A stretch of DNA of 57,394 nucleotides from a bacterium. Lineage in GTDB: Bacteria > Bacillota > Clostridia > Lachnospirales > Lachnospiraceae. This document shows positions 1 to 7,719 of this stretch, in pieces. The notes under the pieces were generated by a model. That model was given only the letters and a program-made list of their open reading frames with translations. It was not told the DNA's origin and ran no database searches. The translations under genes were made by a program, and so were the position numbers. Position 1 is the first letter of the stretch. Every line of letters starts with the position of its first letter. The stretch lies in assembly GCA_030539165.1 (NCBI GenBank), contig JAUNSO010000016.1, forward strand, positions 1 to 57,394, given 5' to 3'.

Positions 1-55
1 TGATGGTGTTTACTGCTGTATAGACATCCTCTGCATTCAGCTTGATCTCTGCCAT
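1..55 (-). CDS. Start of a small T7SS-operon protein (cut by window edge)
   Basis: Only the first 18 codons are present, reading MAEIKLNAEDVYTAVNTI, with the ATG at 55-53 and a good ribosome site (GGAGG) just upstream. The gene follows essB by about 40 bases on the same strand, so it belongs to the same operon. Its N-terminus resembles the opening helix of short secreted or chaperone-like T7SS proteins such as WXG100 relatives. That is a guess from context, because the diagnostic central motif lies outside the window. Confidence 0.5.
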   Translation of the reverse strand, partial: MAEIKLNAEDVYTAVNTI

Positions 56-94
56 GGTTTTGTTTCCTCCGTATTAATTTACATTTGTTGGTGC

Positions 95-1234
95 TTATTC
101 TTCCGGAAGTGTCTGCTCTGTCGCATCTTGTGGGGTTTCTTCTTGCTTCTGATACTGCTCCGAGAGTTTCTTGATCTTCTCTTCGAGCACTGCCAGGGCG
201 GCTTTCTTGTCTTCTCCGCTCATGGTGGTATTGATTTCTATCTGGTTCTGTTCCTTCATGTAGGCGTAGAGCAGCATCTCATCATCGGAAAGCTGCATGG
301 CGATATTTTCAGCCTCTGTATATTCGGTTCTGCCGATATAGATCCAATAGTCTAAAAGCCTTTCATTTCCATTAGGGGCTATATCTGACAGTATATTTTC
401 TTTTTGCTCTGCTGTCAAATATTCGCTGTTAATGTAGGATTCTGCAAGTATATATTTGGTATGTGTGTTCATTTTCCCGATCTCTACGAAGGACAGGGTA
501 TCGATGGTATTGACAAAGTTATGATCCATATAGGCTCCATAGCCGGCTATCGTGGCTCTGTTCACCCGGTTGACATCGAACAGCTGATAGAACAGGAAGC
601 CTCCGCCCGCTAACAGAACGACTGTTATAACGGTCGCGTAGATAATCAGCTTCTTCAGCAGTCCTCCTCTGATCTCGACCTTCTGATGCAGAGATTCCTC
701 ATACTGGCTGTCATAGCGTTCATATAGAAGTTCCCGGAGTTCCTTTGGTGTCCCGGCTGCATGGACCTGACTCAGAAACGGATTCTTGCAGAGCAGCTCC
801 ATACCTCCCTCCATATAGTCCTCATAGGTATACTTTCTCTGCAGACAGAAGCCGATCATGGCTTTGTAGGACTGGAAATAGGTCTCTGCCTTGATCTGTC
901 TGTCGCAGATGTCTCTGAACTTAATGAATACATTGCCCTGTCTGTCATAATAGATATTCTGTGGTGTGAGTGCAAAGCTATAGCTTCTGATCAGCTCAAG
1001 GGTTTGATACAGGCTGATCAGAACCGACAGCTTCAGTGCTTCCTTCTCACTTCTGATGTCTTCAAAGGGATATCTCCTTCTGGTGTCATAGGTCAGAAGA
1101 ATGCTTTCCTTTTGTCTGGTAATGTTACAGGATAGAAGCAGGGGATGATCCACCTGTATCTTTTCAAAGTCATAATCGTTCTCTGCGCGTATGTCCGTGA
1201 GCATCAGAGTTTCTTCTGTCAGTATCTTATCCAT
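95..1234 (-). CDS. essB: EssB/YukC-family T7SS membrane pseudokinase
   Basis: A 379-aa protein with the EssB/YukC layout: a cytoplasmic kinase-fold-like N-terminal domain (about residues 1-185), one membrane helix (about 196-217, after a basic stretch) and an extracytoplasmic helical C-terminal domain rich in Glu/Lys. In the family, EssB is a core component of the Firmicute type VII secretion machine and binds EsaB/EssC. The start is set by GAAGGAG upstream of ATG at 1234. It lies 19 bases after esaB. The ATPase EssC, the motor of the system, is not in this window and would be expected beyond the left edge. Confidence 0.88.
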   Translation of the reverse strand: MDKILTEETLMLTDIRAENDYDFEKIQVDHPLLLSCNITRQKESILLTYDTRRRYPFEDIRSEKEALKLSVLISLYQTLELIRSYSFALTPQNIYYDRQGNVFIKFRDICDRQIKAETYFQSYKAMIGFCLQRKYTYEDYMEGGMELLCKNPFLSQVHAAGTPKELRELLYERYDSQYEESLHQKVEIRGGLLKKLIIYATVITVVLLAGGGFLFYQLFDVNRVNRATIAGYGAYMDHNFVNTIDTLSFVEIGKMNTHTKYILAESYINSEYLTAEQKENILSDIAPNGNERLLDYWIYIGRTEYTEAENIAMQLSDDEMLLYAYMKEQNQIEINTTMSGEDKKAALAVLEEKIKKLSEQYQKQEETPQDATEQTLPEE

Positions 1235-1253
1235 GGTATGTCCGGCTCCTTCT

Positions 1254-1484
1254 CTATTGCGTAATCATCAGTGTATCGCCCTGATAGACAGCTGCCTGTT
1301 CGAGCGTCAGTCCTGTCCGCAGGTAGGTCTGGTTCCGTACAGACTTGATCTTGATATGCTCCGGATCCAGTGACAGGAGTCCGCCCTCATCCAGTACCTG
1401 TATGATGTTTTCTATGGTCTGATGCGGCTGTACCTGTATATCATATTCCTGATGGGTATGTGGTATGGAGATTGATAGGATCAT
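1254..1484 (-). CDS. esaB: EsaB/YukD ubiquitin-like T7SS protein
   Basis: A 76-aa protein with the ubiquitin-like beta-grasp pattern of YukD/EsaB: an N-terminal strand pair, a central helix (TIENIIQVLDE), then TYLRTGLTLEQAAVYQGDTL, ending in a hydrophobic strand. Its length is typical of the family. In Bacillus and Staphylococcus EsaB is a cytoplasmic accessory factor of type VII secretion. The start at 1484 follows an AAAGGCGGG ribosome site. The first 44 bases overlap the 3' end of the upstream unknown membrane gene, which suggests coupled translation. Confidence 0.85.
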   Translation of the reverse strand: MILSISIPHTHQEYDIQVQPHQTIENIIQVLDEGGLLSLDPEHIKIKSVRNQTYLRTGLTLEQAAVYQGDTLMITQ

Positions 1485-1875
1485 CTGTGCCCGCCTTTCT
1501 GAGTCTGTTCTTCGCTCTCTGTATCATGATGACCAGAAAGAGCAGGCATGCCATCGTTCCTGCCACTATGGATGCCCTGTGAAGCCACTCACTGCTCTGC
1601 TCCTGATAGGCCTCACGTTTTCCCTTATATTCTATGTTGGTAAAGAGTATCTCCAGCAGAGGGTTCGTGTACTCACTCTGTACTGCATCTGAAAATACCA
1701 TCCGGTAATTATCTGCCTCGATCTGGCGCTTTGCCTGCAGCAGCTCCTGTCTGGTCTCTTGAAAGCTGTCACTGAATACCTTGATCTCATATAGATCTGT
1801 CAGTGAGCTGTAGGTATCGCCTCGATTGGCGATGCTGCCCGGATCGAGTTCTATGGCTGTATCTGCTTCCTGCAT
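1441..1875 (-). CDS. Unknown single-pass membrane protein of the T7SS operon
   Basis: A 144-aa protein that I do not recognise as a named family. The start at 1875 is chosen over an upstream in-frame ATG because GAGGAAAG lies directly before it. The N-terminal ~95 residues are polar and predicted helical, with a coiled-coil-like stretch (about 36-57). One membrane helix follows (about 101-119), then a basic cytoplasmic tail (RAKNRLRKAG). It sits between the WXG100 gene and esaB and overlaps esaB by 44 bases. Position and topology suggest a T7SS accessory, perhaps a partner of the WXG100 protein or an EssA-like component. This is inferred from context only. Confidence 0.6.
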   Translation of the reverse strand: MQEADTAIELDPGSIANRGDTYSSLTDLYEIKVFSDSFQETRQELLQAKRQIEADNYRMVFSDAVQSEYTNPLLEILFTNIEYKGKREAYQEQSSEWLHRASIVAGTMACLLFLVIMIQRAKNRLRKAGTDDPINLHTTYPSGI

Positions 1876-1935
1876 CTTACTTTCCTCTTTTGAGATACAG
1901 TGGCTCTCCTGCTCTCGTAAAAGAGCCACTGTGCA

Positions 1936-2232
1936 CTAAAATGAGCCTAACTGGCTGCCCAGATTCTCATCCACATCTGTAAATGCCTGTACTACCTGTC
2001 TCAGCTGCTGTGAAATCGTTGTCAGTGTCTCTACAACTGCATTAAACTGCGGCTGCACAGATTCATATTCATTCATGAATGCTTCCTTACTCTGTCCATG
2101 CCATACATCCGGCAGCAGATTGATCTGTCCTCTGACTGCATTGAATGCCTGTGATATTGACTCTGCCTGTTTCTCAATGTCTCCTGCGACCTGCAGGGCG
2201 GTATCATCAATTGAAATTCCTGCTCCATTCAT
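1936..2232 (-). CDS. esxA: WXG100-family T7SS protein (EsxA-like)
   Basis: A 98-aa protein of classic WXG100 size. The turn motif W-H-G lies near residue 44 (LPDVWHGQS) between two long helices, and the C-terminus carries YxxV-like residues. Such proteins form helical hairpin dimers and are secreted by, and needed for, the type VII machine. The start at 2232 is chosen because AAGGAGGTGAGAAGG lies right before it; a longer frame upstream has no such site. The first 26 bases overlap the end of the EsaA-like gene. The gene symbol is by family analogy. Confidence 0.85.
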   Translation of the reverse strand: MNGAGISIDDTALQVAGDIEKQAESISQAFNAVRGQINLLPDVWHGQSKEAFMNEYESVQPQFNAVVETLTTISQQLRQVVQAFTDVDENLGSQLGSF

Positions 2233-4381
2233 CCTTCTCACCTCCTCCTTGGATACTCTTCTTTGCTTCAGTCCGTATTTGATATATCCAGCACACAAGT
2301 GCACAGACTAACATGGTAATGACGGTCAGGATAATGCCTAATCCGATGTACTCCATCGCCTGCTCATCGATATCCTTCAGGCTGAGATGTCTGTCGCCGT
2401 CATGATTCTCAGCGTTGAGCGGGCTGACGATCAGATCGTAGACCTCTGTATATTCGATACTTCCCAGTCTGCTGTACGGAAGCTTGGTGACGAAGTCCTC
2501 TAACAGAAGGCTGTTCTGTGCATTGATTTTCTCTCGGTTTGCCTTTAGGTCTGTGACCGTCCGTGTGACATTTTCCTCAGTCTGGGTGTAGGAGGTATCC
2601 ACATCCTCCTGCAGTGCCTCGATATTTTTGTCTGCCGTGTCGTAGACATCCATGGAATAGTCTATATATTCGCCTGTCTTATCCAGTGTCTCTGTCTCCA
2701 TATCATAGACCGTCTCACTCAGCTCTCCCATGGACTTGGCGATCTCTCCCTGATCTACATACATCATCGGGTCGAACTGCAGCAGCGGCATGACGTAGTC
2801 GCCCAGTGCCTTCTGGAGGTTTGCCGACCTGTCCATGACCGCGGCTCTCTCCTTGGAGCATTGATCTCTGACCGGTGCGCTGATCTTCTCTGATATGATG
2901 CCCTGTATGTTGGAGGTATCGATCGTCTCTATGGCATCTATCTGATGGATAGCGTTATTCCACCATTCATCCAGGTCGGTTCTCATTTGGTCAGTCACAG
3001 AGTTGGTGATTTTGGCTGCCTGAAGTTCTTCTGTGATACCTTCTATAACGGTAATCTGTGCTTCCAGTTGTGTAGCTATCTCTGCATTCGTCGGAGCTGT
3101 GGCTGTCGGTAATACATTTGCCGGTACAGCGTTCTGTGAAACTGCTTCGGATGAAGTCTGTGAGGTCTCCATCGTAGTTCCTGTTATATTGTTTCTGAGG
3201 GTAATCAGACTGTTCTTTGTATCGCTTAGTTTCGTGATCTGTGTATCTACTTTGGTGTTATATGTATTTGCTACTGTCTGAAACTGATTGGTTACATAGG
3301 TCTGGAGCCCTGTTGCATTGACGACCGGTGTCGGCGTGGGTATGATTGTCGGGGTGACCTCCTGTGTTGGGGTCACTTCCTGTGTAGGTGTGACTCCCTG
3401 TGTCGGGGTAATCTCAGGTGTCGGCGTGATCGTGGGTGTCGGAGTCGCTGAGGGGTCTACCCATCCCAGCGCAACCTTTGCCGTCTTCTTCTGACCGTCT
3501 ATCACAGCTGCATATTCCTGCGCTGCCTGATTTAGCTCTTCCATACCCTTGGCATAGATTAACTTCCCTTCTGCGTCTGTATCTATGGTGATGGTTGCCA
3601 GCTTCTCGGTAAGTGCTGTATTAGAAGCGGTCACGGCAGGCTCTTTTTGCTGTATTTTCTTGAATTCATCCCTTCCGGTCCGAACGTATTTTTCGTAATT
3701 TTTATCTACATCTGTTACTATTTTTTCTGCTTTTTTATATTGATCACTCAGATCTATATACTCTATGGTATTTTCCACGCGTTCCATCGGCGTGAGTTCT
3801 ATCGGCTGCAGCAGAGTCTCCGGTTCGACTGCCATCAGTTGATTCAGATCTCTTGTATCATTGACGAGTATGGTTCCTGATCCATCCTGTACGCTATGAA
3901 ATTCTCTCAGGATTGCGTTTACATACATATAGGAGGTATTGGAGCTCAGATTGATGATAAAGTTATGGATGTCATTGATGACCTTGATATTGATGTCTTC
4001 CCTCAGATCCGGGTAGATGGCATATTCGATACTGGATTTCTGTGGTTCGGTGTTAATACTTTCTATTGCCGCGGAGAAATTCTCCGGAAGCAGTATATAG
4101 GCGGCGTATTTGCCGCTCGCTGCTCCCTCACGGGCATCTACCAGTCCTGCCGGCATGAAGTTCACGTCCGGAAACTGCATCATATCCTCACTATAATGTA
4201 CCAGCTTTCCGTTTTTCATAACTCCATTATCCATATTGACGACGGCAATCGTGCTGACGGTACTCTTCTTGGACTCCTGAAGTGCCTTGTATTCAGTCAG
4301 ATAGACTCCGGTCAGGAATGCAATTGCTACAGTGAGTGCGATGCATAGTCCGGCCAGGATTTTCCTATAGTTGATCTTCAT
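2207..4381 (-). CDS. esaA: EsaA/YueB-like T7SS membrane protein (short form)
   Basis: A 724-aa protein with an N-terminal membrane helix (about 8-28) and then the YhgE/Pip/EsaA-type beginning (TVSTIAVVNMDNG, AYILLPENFSAAI). A long helical extracytoplasmic region follows, with a low-complexity Thr/Pro linker at about 312-352 built from TPTQEV-type units, and a single C-terminal membrane helix at about 678-701. EsaA/YueB is a core T7SS membrane component; in Bacillus YueB is also the SPP1 phage receptor. Known EsaA and YueB proteins are about 1000 aa with several C-terminal helices, so this is a reduced form. It overlaps agrB by 17 bases upstream and the WXG100 gene by 26 bases downstream. Confidence 0.82.
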   Translation of the reverse strand: MKINYRKILAGLCIALTVAIAFLTGVYLTEYKALQESKKSTVSTIAVVNMDNGVMKNGKLVHYSEDMMQFPDVNFMPAGLVDAREGAASGKYAAYILLPENFSAAIESINTEPQKSSIEYAIYPDLREDINIKVINDIHNFIINLSSNTSYMYVNAILREFHSVQDGSGTILVNDTRDLNQLMAVEPETLLQPIELTPMERVENTIEYIDLSDQYKKAEKIVTDVDKNYEKYVRTGRDEFKKIQQKEPAVTASNTALTEKLATITIDTDAEGKLIYAKGMEELNQAAQEYAAVIDGQKKTAKVALGWVDPSATPTPTITPTPEITPTQGVTPTQEVTPTQEVTPTIIPTPTPVVNATGLQTYVTNQFQTVANTYNTKVDTQITKLSDTKNSLITLRNNITGTTMETSQTSSEAVSQNAVPANVLPTATAPTNAEIATQLEAQITVIEGITEELQAAKITNSVTDQMRTDLDEWWNNAIHQIDAIETIDTSNIQGIISEKISAPVRDQCSKERAAVMDRSANLQKALGDYVMPLLQFDPMMYVDQGEIAKSMGELSETVYDMETETLDKTGEYIDYSMDVYDTADKNIEALQEDVDTSYTQTEENVTRTVTDLKANREKINAQNSLLLEDFVTKLPYSRLGSIEYTEVYDLIVSPLNAENHDGDRHLSLKDIDEQAMEYIGLGIILTVITMLVCALVCWIYQIRTEAKKSIQGGGEKDEWSRNFN

Positions 4382-4949
4382 GATATTTCAATCTCTCCCC
4401 TGATAATTTTCCCATAATCATCAATATCAAAACTGCCAGAAGTGCAGCCATTGCTGCTCTGTGATAGTAACTCCAGTGTAATATCAGACTAACAACGGAC
4501 AGAACATTCAAAATCAGCAGAATCATCAGACTGACTCTGCGATTGATTCTTCTTTCATCGTCAGATAAAGGCTTATTCACTGCCTCCACCGGAGCCATAA
4601 ATGCTATTATGATACTGCTAAGAAGCATAAGAAACGCATTGCACCCATACATATCCGGCATCACTCGAATAAAAGCCAGTGACAATATGGTAACAATGGC
4701 AGAATGAATTTTGCATTGAAGTTCTGTTTTGGAATGGTATCCTCCTGCGTACATACGAAGGAGCATAAAGGAAAAATAGAATATAATGCTCTCAACAGCA
4801 ATCTTCAGAAGAACGCCCAGTATGACTGTAAAAATCAGATCTGCCGTGAGCAAAATGATTTTCTTCAGCCCATACTCTAAGATTGTCCTGTCCTCTTGCG
4901 ATAAATTGCTGTTTTGAGCGATTATATCGACAAGCTTCCTGCTAAGCAT
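4365..4949 (-). CDS. agrB: AgrB-type peptide-processing membrane endopeptidase
   Basis: A 194-aa polytopic membrane protein with the AgrB signature: RMYAGGYHSKTELQC carries the predicted catalytic His72 and Cys79, the spacing of AgrB cysteine proteases. In the family AgrB removes the C-terminal tail of AgrD and cyclises the peptide as a thiolactone. The ATG at 4949 lies inside the last codons of agrD (ATGCTTAG overlap, 8 bases), and the 3' end overlaps the EsaA-like gene by 17 bases. Translation of agrD, agrB and the secretion operon therefore looks coupled. Confidence 0.92.
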   Translation of the reverse strand: MLSRKLVDIIAQNSNLSQEDRTILEYGLKKIILLTADLIFTVILGVLLKIAVESIIFYFSFMLLRMYAGGYHSKTELQCKIHSAIVTILSLAFIRVMPDMYGCNAFLMLLSSIIIAFMAPVEAVNKPLSDDERRINRRVSLMILLILNVLSVVSLILHWSYYHRAAMAALLAVLILMIMGKLSGERLKYHEDQL

Positions 4950-5088
4950 GCTTTCTTAATTTGCCTAACTCTTCCGGCAGCTCTTCCTGATACAGTTTGT
5001 AAAAACAAGTTGAATTTACAAATACAGTAGCAGCTACCATGGACATACACATAATACCTTTGCATAGTTGTGTAATAATCCTTTTCAT
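4942..5088 (-). CDS. agrD: AgrD-type cyclic autoinducer precursor peptide
   Basis: A 48-aa peptide. It has an N-terminal amphipathic leader (MKRIITQLCKGIMCMSMV), a small hydrophobic bridge, a core NSTCFYKLYQ with Cys28, then an acidic tail PEELGKLRKHA resembling the recognition tail that AgrB cuts. By analogy with clostridial AgrD, a five-residue thiolactone ring C-F-Y-K-L is the most likely product, with YQ.. starting the tail; the exact cut is inferred. The ribosome site AAAGGGGGA precedes ATG at 5088. The stop overlaps the start of agrB. The peptide would signal to the adjacent AgrC/AgrA pair. Confidence 0.85.
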   Translation of the reverse strand: MKRIITQLCKGIMCMSMVAATVFVNSTCFYKLYQEELPEELGKLRKHA

Positions 5089-5196
5089 GAATGAGTCCCC
5101 CTTTAAATTTAATAATTACACGTTATCACATTTTTCGACCTTTTTTTCAACTTGTAATTTTTAAATCGATTATGGTAATAATTATTCTCAAAAAAA
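5089..5196 (-). promoter_or_regulatory. Probable promoter region of agrDB-T7SS operon
   Basis: The AT-rich gap between the agrC terminator and agrD must hold the promoter for the agrDB-secretion transcript if that terminator works. A TTGAAA followed at about 16-17 bases by GATAAC can be read on the minus strand, but the -10 match is weak. The stretch AGGTCGAAAAATG resembles a Spo0A box loosely. No clean LytTR direct repeat could be identified by eye. Confidence 0.35.
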
Positions 5197-5220
5197 GAAA
5201 AAGCACATTCATGCTTTTTC
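5191..5220 (-). terminator. Intrinsic terminator after agrC
   Basis: A 9-bp perfect stem (GAAAAAGCA/TGCTTTTTC) with a 6-base loop. On the minus strand it is followed by CTTTTTTTG. The agrC stop codon (5211-5209) lies inside the hairpin loop. It separates the agrAC transcript from agrDB and the T7SS genes. Confidence 0.75.
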
Positions 5221-6477
5221 TTCATGGTCATCCAGATAGATGAAAATATCTACTTTGAATTCCTCATCATTATAATCAATATTCATCGTTCCATCATATT
5301 TTGCAACTGTCTTTTTAACACTTTCCAGTCCGATACCATGTTCCTTCTGATCATGCTTTGTGGAGATATAGCCTCCTGTACCTCGCCGGACTGTTCCGTT
5401 ATATGTATTGCGAATCAGAATCTTCAAGATCCCTCTGTCATATCTCATAACTGCCATAATCTCTTTTCTGTCACACTGCCGAATTGCCTCATAGGCGTTC
5501 AGCAGAAGATTACTTAATATCACATTGATATCAAAATCTTCGATGGGAAGAGCTCTGGGAATCTTAATATCGGTCTCTATGTTACCATCAATCTTTCGAA
5601 TCTCACCAATCACATAATTAAAGATGCTGTCTATCTCTTCATTCCCTGTATTCACATATTGTGTATCGTTATTGATATAATAGTTCATCTTCTCCAGATA
5701 TTTTACTGCATTATCATTTTCCCGTCTTTTGATGTAGTCCGACAGCAGAATCATATGATGCTTCATGTCATGTCTCATAATCCTATAAGCATCATTCGCA
5801 CTTTGCATCATCTCCAATTGGTTCTGATACATCGTCAGCTGCAGCTTATACATGTCTTCTTCTTTTTGCTTTACATAATCGTTAAGAACCTTTTCATAAA
5901 AGTAGAATACGGAGATATTAATCATAAATAGTATGCCTAATGAAATAACCAGAAGAATCATATTTTGATAATTTCCTTCTATCATAATATTGGCGATAAA
6001 CATACTACCTAGTGATATAAAAATCAGAAATAACTCCTTATAGAATGATACATCAATACTTTTACGTAAATTAATTGTTTTCTCAATCAGGGTCTCAAGA
6101 AAGAATAATATAAATACTGAAAAGAAAAATCCAAACTCCTCCATTTGATTACTTCTTCCCTTAACAAAAATAACCCATGCTATATTTTCAGCCAAATTTC
6201 CCATACCATGATTAATCGCCAGTGATAGAAGTTTTCTTTTTAGACTGCCTTGATAGCCTGCCACAATAATAAGCAACAGACATATATCATTTATCACCAG
6301 ATTAGTAATCGCCGAATTTAAAAGAAGATATGTACTGCTATTGATTGCAAAATATGCAGCGTAAGCCCATACCACCCACGGTTTTATACTATCCCGGTCA
6401 AAGAAAAGTCCAATAAACCGATACATGACATAGATTCTGAATGCATTGAGCAGCAAATAAAACAGATTATTCAGCAT
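5209..6477 (-). CDS. agrC: AgrC-type GHKL sensor histidine kinase
   Basis: A 422-aa protein with an N-terminal polytopic membrane domain of about six hydrophobic segments (residues ~1-195), a coiled dimerisation segment, the phospho-acceptor box RHDMKHH (His236) and a GHKL ATPase domain with N-box NLLLNAYEAI and G-box HGIGLESVKK. This is the architecture of AgrC-like receptors for cyclic peptides. The start at 6477 is preferred over an ATG six codons earlier, because AGGGAG lies about eight bases before it. It overlaps the regulator gene by 11 bases, so the two are co-translated. Confidence 0.9.
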   Translation of the reverse strand: MLNNLFYLLLNAFRIYVMYRFIGLFFDRDSIKPWVVWAYAAYFAINSSTYLLLNSAITNLVINDICLLLIIVAGYQGSLKRKLLSLAINHGMGNLAENIAWVIFVKGRSNQMEEFGFFFSVFILFFLETLIEKTINLRKSIDVSFYKELFLIFISLGSMFIANIMIEGNYQNMILLVISLGILFMINISVFYFYEKVLNDYVKQKEEDMYKLQLTMYQNQLEMMQSANDAYRIMRHDMKHHMILLSDYIKRRENDNAVKYLEKMNYYINNDTQYVNTGNEEIDSIFNYVIGEIRKIDGNIETDIKIPRALPIEDFDINVILSNLLLNAYEAIRQCDRKEIMAVMRYDRGILKILIRNTYNGTVRRGTGGYISTKHDQKEHGIGLESVKKTVAKYDGTMNIDYNDEEFKVDIFIYLDDHEEKA

Positions 6478-7198
6478 GATTTCTATCTCCCTCATCCAGA
6501 TGCAATATTTTTTCTTTCACTTTCTCTTTATATGCACTACTGATTGGAACAGCATAATCATCATACATTACAATTTCGTTATTTTTAAATTTCTTAACGT
6601 ATTTTACATTGATGATATAAGAATAATGCACAGACCAAAATCCTGCTGTCTGTATTGCTTTATGTAATTCTTTCATTTTTCCGTAAAAAGAAATCTTTTC
6701 TCGTCTGGTTACAATATAGATTTTCCTTTGTTCACACATGAAGTACATAATTTCGGAGTATAGTACTTTTTCTTCTCTCTTCCCTACTTTATAATGAAAG
6801 AACTTCTGATGAGCGCCGTACAGATTCATATATTTTTCAAATAAATGTATAACTGCATTTTGCTCTATTGGTTTAATCAAAAAATCAAATGGTCTTGTCT
6901 GAAACAGCTGCATGGCATACTGAGACTTTGACGATATGTATATAATCTGTACCTCTTCATTATGATATTCTTCACGAAGTATCCTCCCCGCCTCTACACC
7001 ATTCATATCCGGCAGTTCGATATCCAGAAATAAAAGATCAATGTAATCCTTTTCTCCTATGTTCTTCAAAAGAGCATCCGCAGTATAGCATTGATCTATA
7101 CATAAATCCAACTGCTGCGTTTCCTTCAGCCGGATTAGTGCGCTCTCAATGAGATCGCATGTTGGTTTTTCATCGTCACATATCAAAATCCTATACAT
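6467..7198 (-). CDS. agrA: AgrA-type LytTR response regulator
   Basis: A 243-aa protein with an N-terminal receiver domain (CDDE acidic pocket, phospho-acceptor Asp59 in LLFLDIELPDMNG, Lys of FLIKPI) and a C-terminal LytTR DNA-binding domain (about 140-240; EIMYFMCEQRKIYIV, FWSVHYSYIINVKYVKKF). The start at 7198 follows GGGGGAAATAG. LytTR regulators paired with AgrC kinases typically activate the agrBD promoter. It probably controls the agrDB-T7SS operon just downstream, though no clear binding repeats were found by eye. Confidence 0.9.
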   Translation of the reverse strand: MYRILICDDEKPTCDLIESALIRLKETQQLDLCIDQCYTADALLKNIGEKDYIDLLFLDIELPDMNGVEAGRILREEYHNEEVQIIYISSKSQYAMQLFQTRPFDFLIKPIEQNAVIHLFEKYMNLYGAHQKFFHYKVGKREEKVLYSEIMYFMCEQRKIYIVTRREKISFYGKMKELHKAIQTAGFWSVHYSYIINVKYVKKFKNNEIVMYDDYAVPISSAYKEKVKEKILHLDEGDRNHAE

Positions 7199-7382
7199 TC
7201 TATTTCCCCCAAAATAGTTCTGTTTTGTCATTTATCCTACATCAATCCTTTCAAAATGCAAATTTATTTTATAAATAACTACTGATTGTAGTAATAATCT
7301 GTATTTATCAAGTATATTTTACTACATTTAGCGGTATAAGGGTGTTATTTTTTCTATAAACTATGGAGTAGAGGTGATATTT
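7199..7382. other. Divergent intergenic region, agrA / frameshifted HTH gene
   Basis: This AT-rich 184-base gap must contain the promoters for agrA (minus) and the HTH gene (plus). A short inverted repeat ACTAC-TGATT-GTAGT lies near 7279-7293, and TTTACTACA recurs near 7318. Nothing else could be assigned. Confidence 0.4.
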
Positions 7383-7710
7383 ATGGATGAGAATTTTGTG
7401 AAGAACAGAATAACAGAGCTTAGGATTCATGCGAATATTTCTGAATACCAGGTCAGTCTAGAGCTGGGACGCAGTAAGTCATATCTGCAGGCTATCAGTT
7501 CCGGTCATTCATCACCGTCTATGTCTGCCTTTTTTTGATATTTGCAATTATTTTAATATCACACCTCAGGAATTTTTTGAAGAAGAAATAGAGAATCTGA
7601 AGCTGCTCCATGAAGTCACGGCCAAGCTCAAACAGCTCAGCCATGAGGATCTGGAATTCTTTAATCTTGCATTGGATAAGTATATGAAGAAAGAAGAACT
7701 TGTCCGTTAA
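7383..7710 (+). pseudogene. XRE-type HTH protein gene broken by a one-base T insertion
   Basis: From ATG 7383 (ribosome site GAGGTG) the frame reads an HTH domain (RITELRIHANISEYQVSLEL, then GRSKSYLQAIS) and stops at a TGA right after a run of seven T (7530-7536). With six T the frame continues as FFDICNYFNITPQEFFEE and on to a TAA at 7710, giving a complete ~107-aa XRE-family protein with a helical C-terminal tail. Both halves look fully conserved. The break is therefore either a sequencing or assembly error in the T run, a recent mutation, or slippage-based control. The gene is divergent from agrA and may be its local regulator. Confidence 0.7.
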
Positions 7711-7719
7711 TAGAACTCA

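Noticed and set aside
2207..4381. Phage-receptor or prophage tail protein
   Set aside because: The similarity to YueB is explained by the T7SS context; there are no phage genes nearby.
5130..5150. Possible Spo0A box (GGTCGAA) ahead of agrD
   Set aside because: One mismatch to the core in very AT-rich DNA, no second site; not enough to claim.
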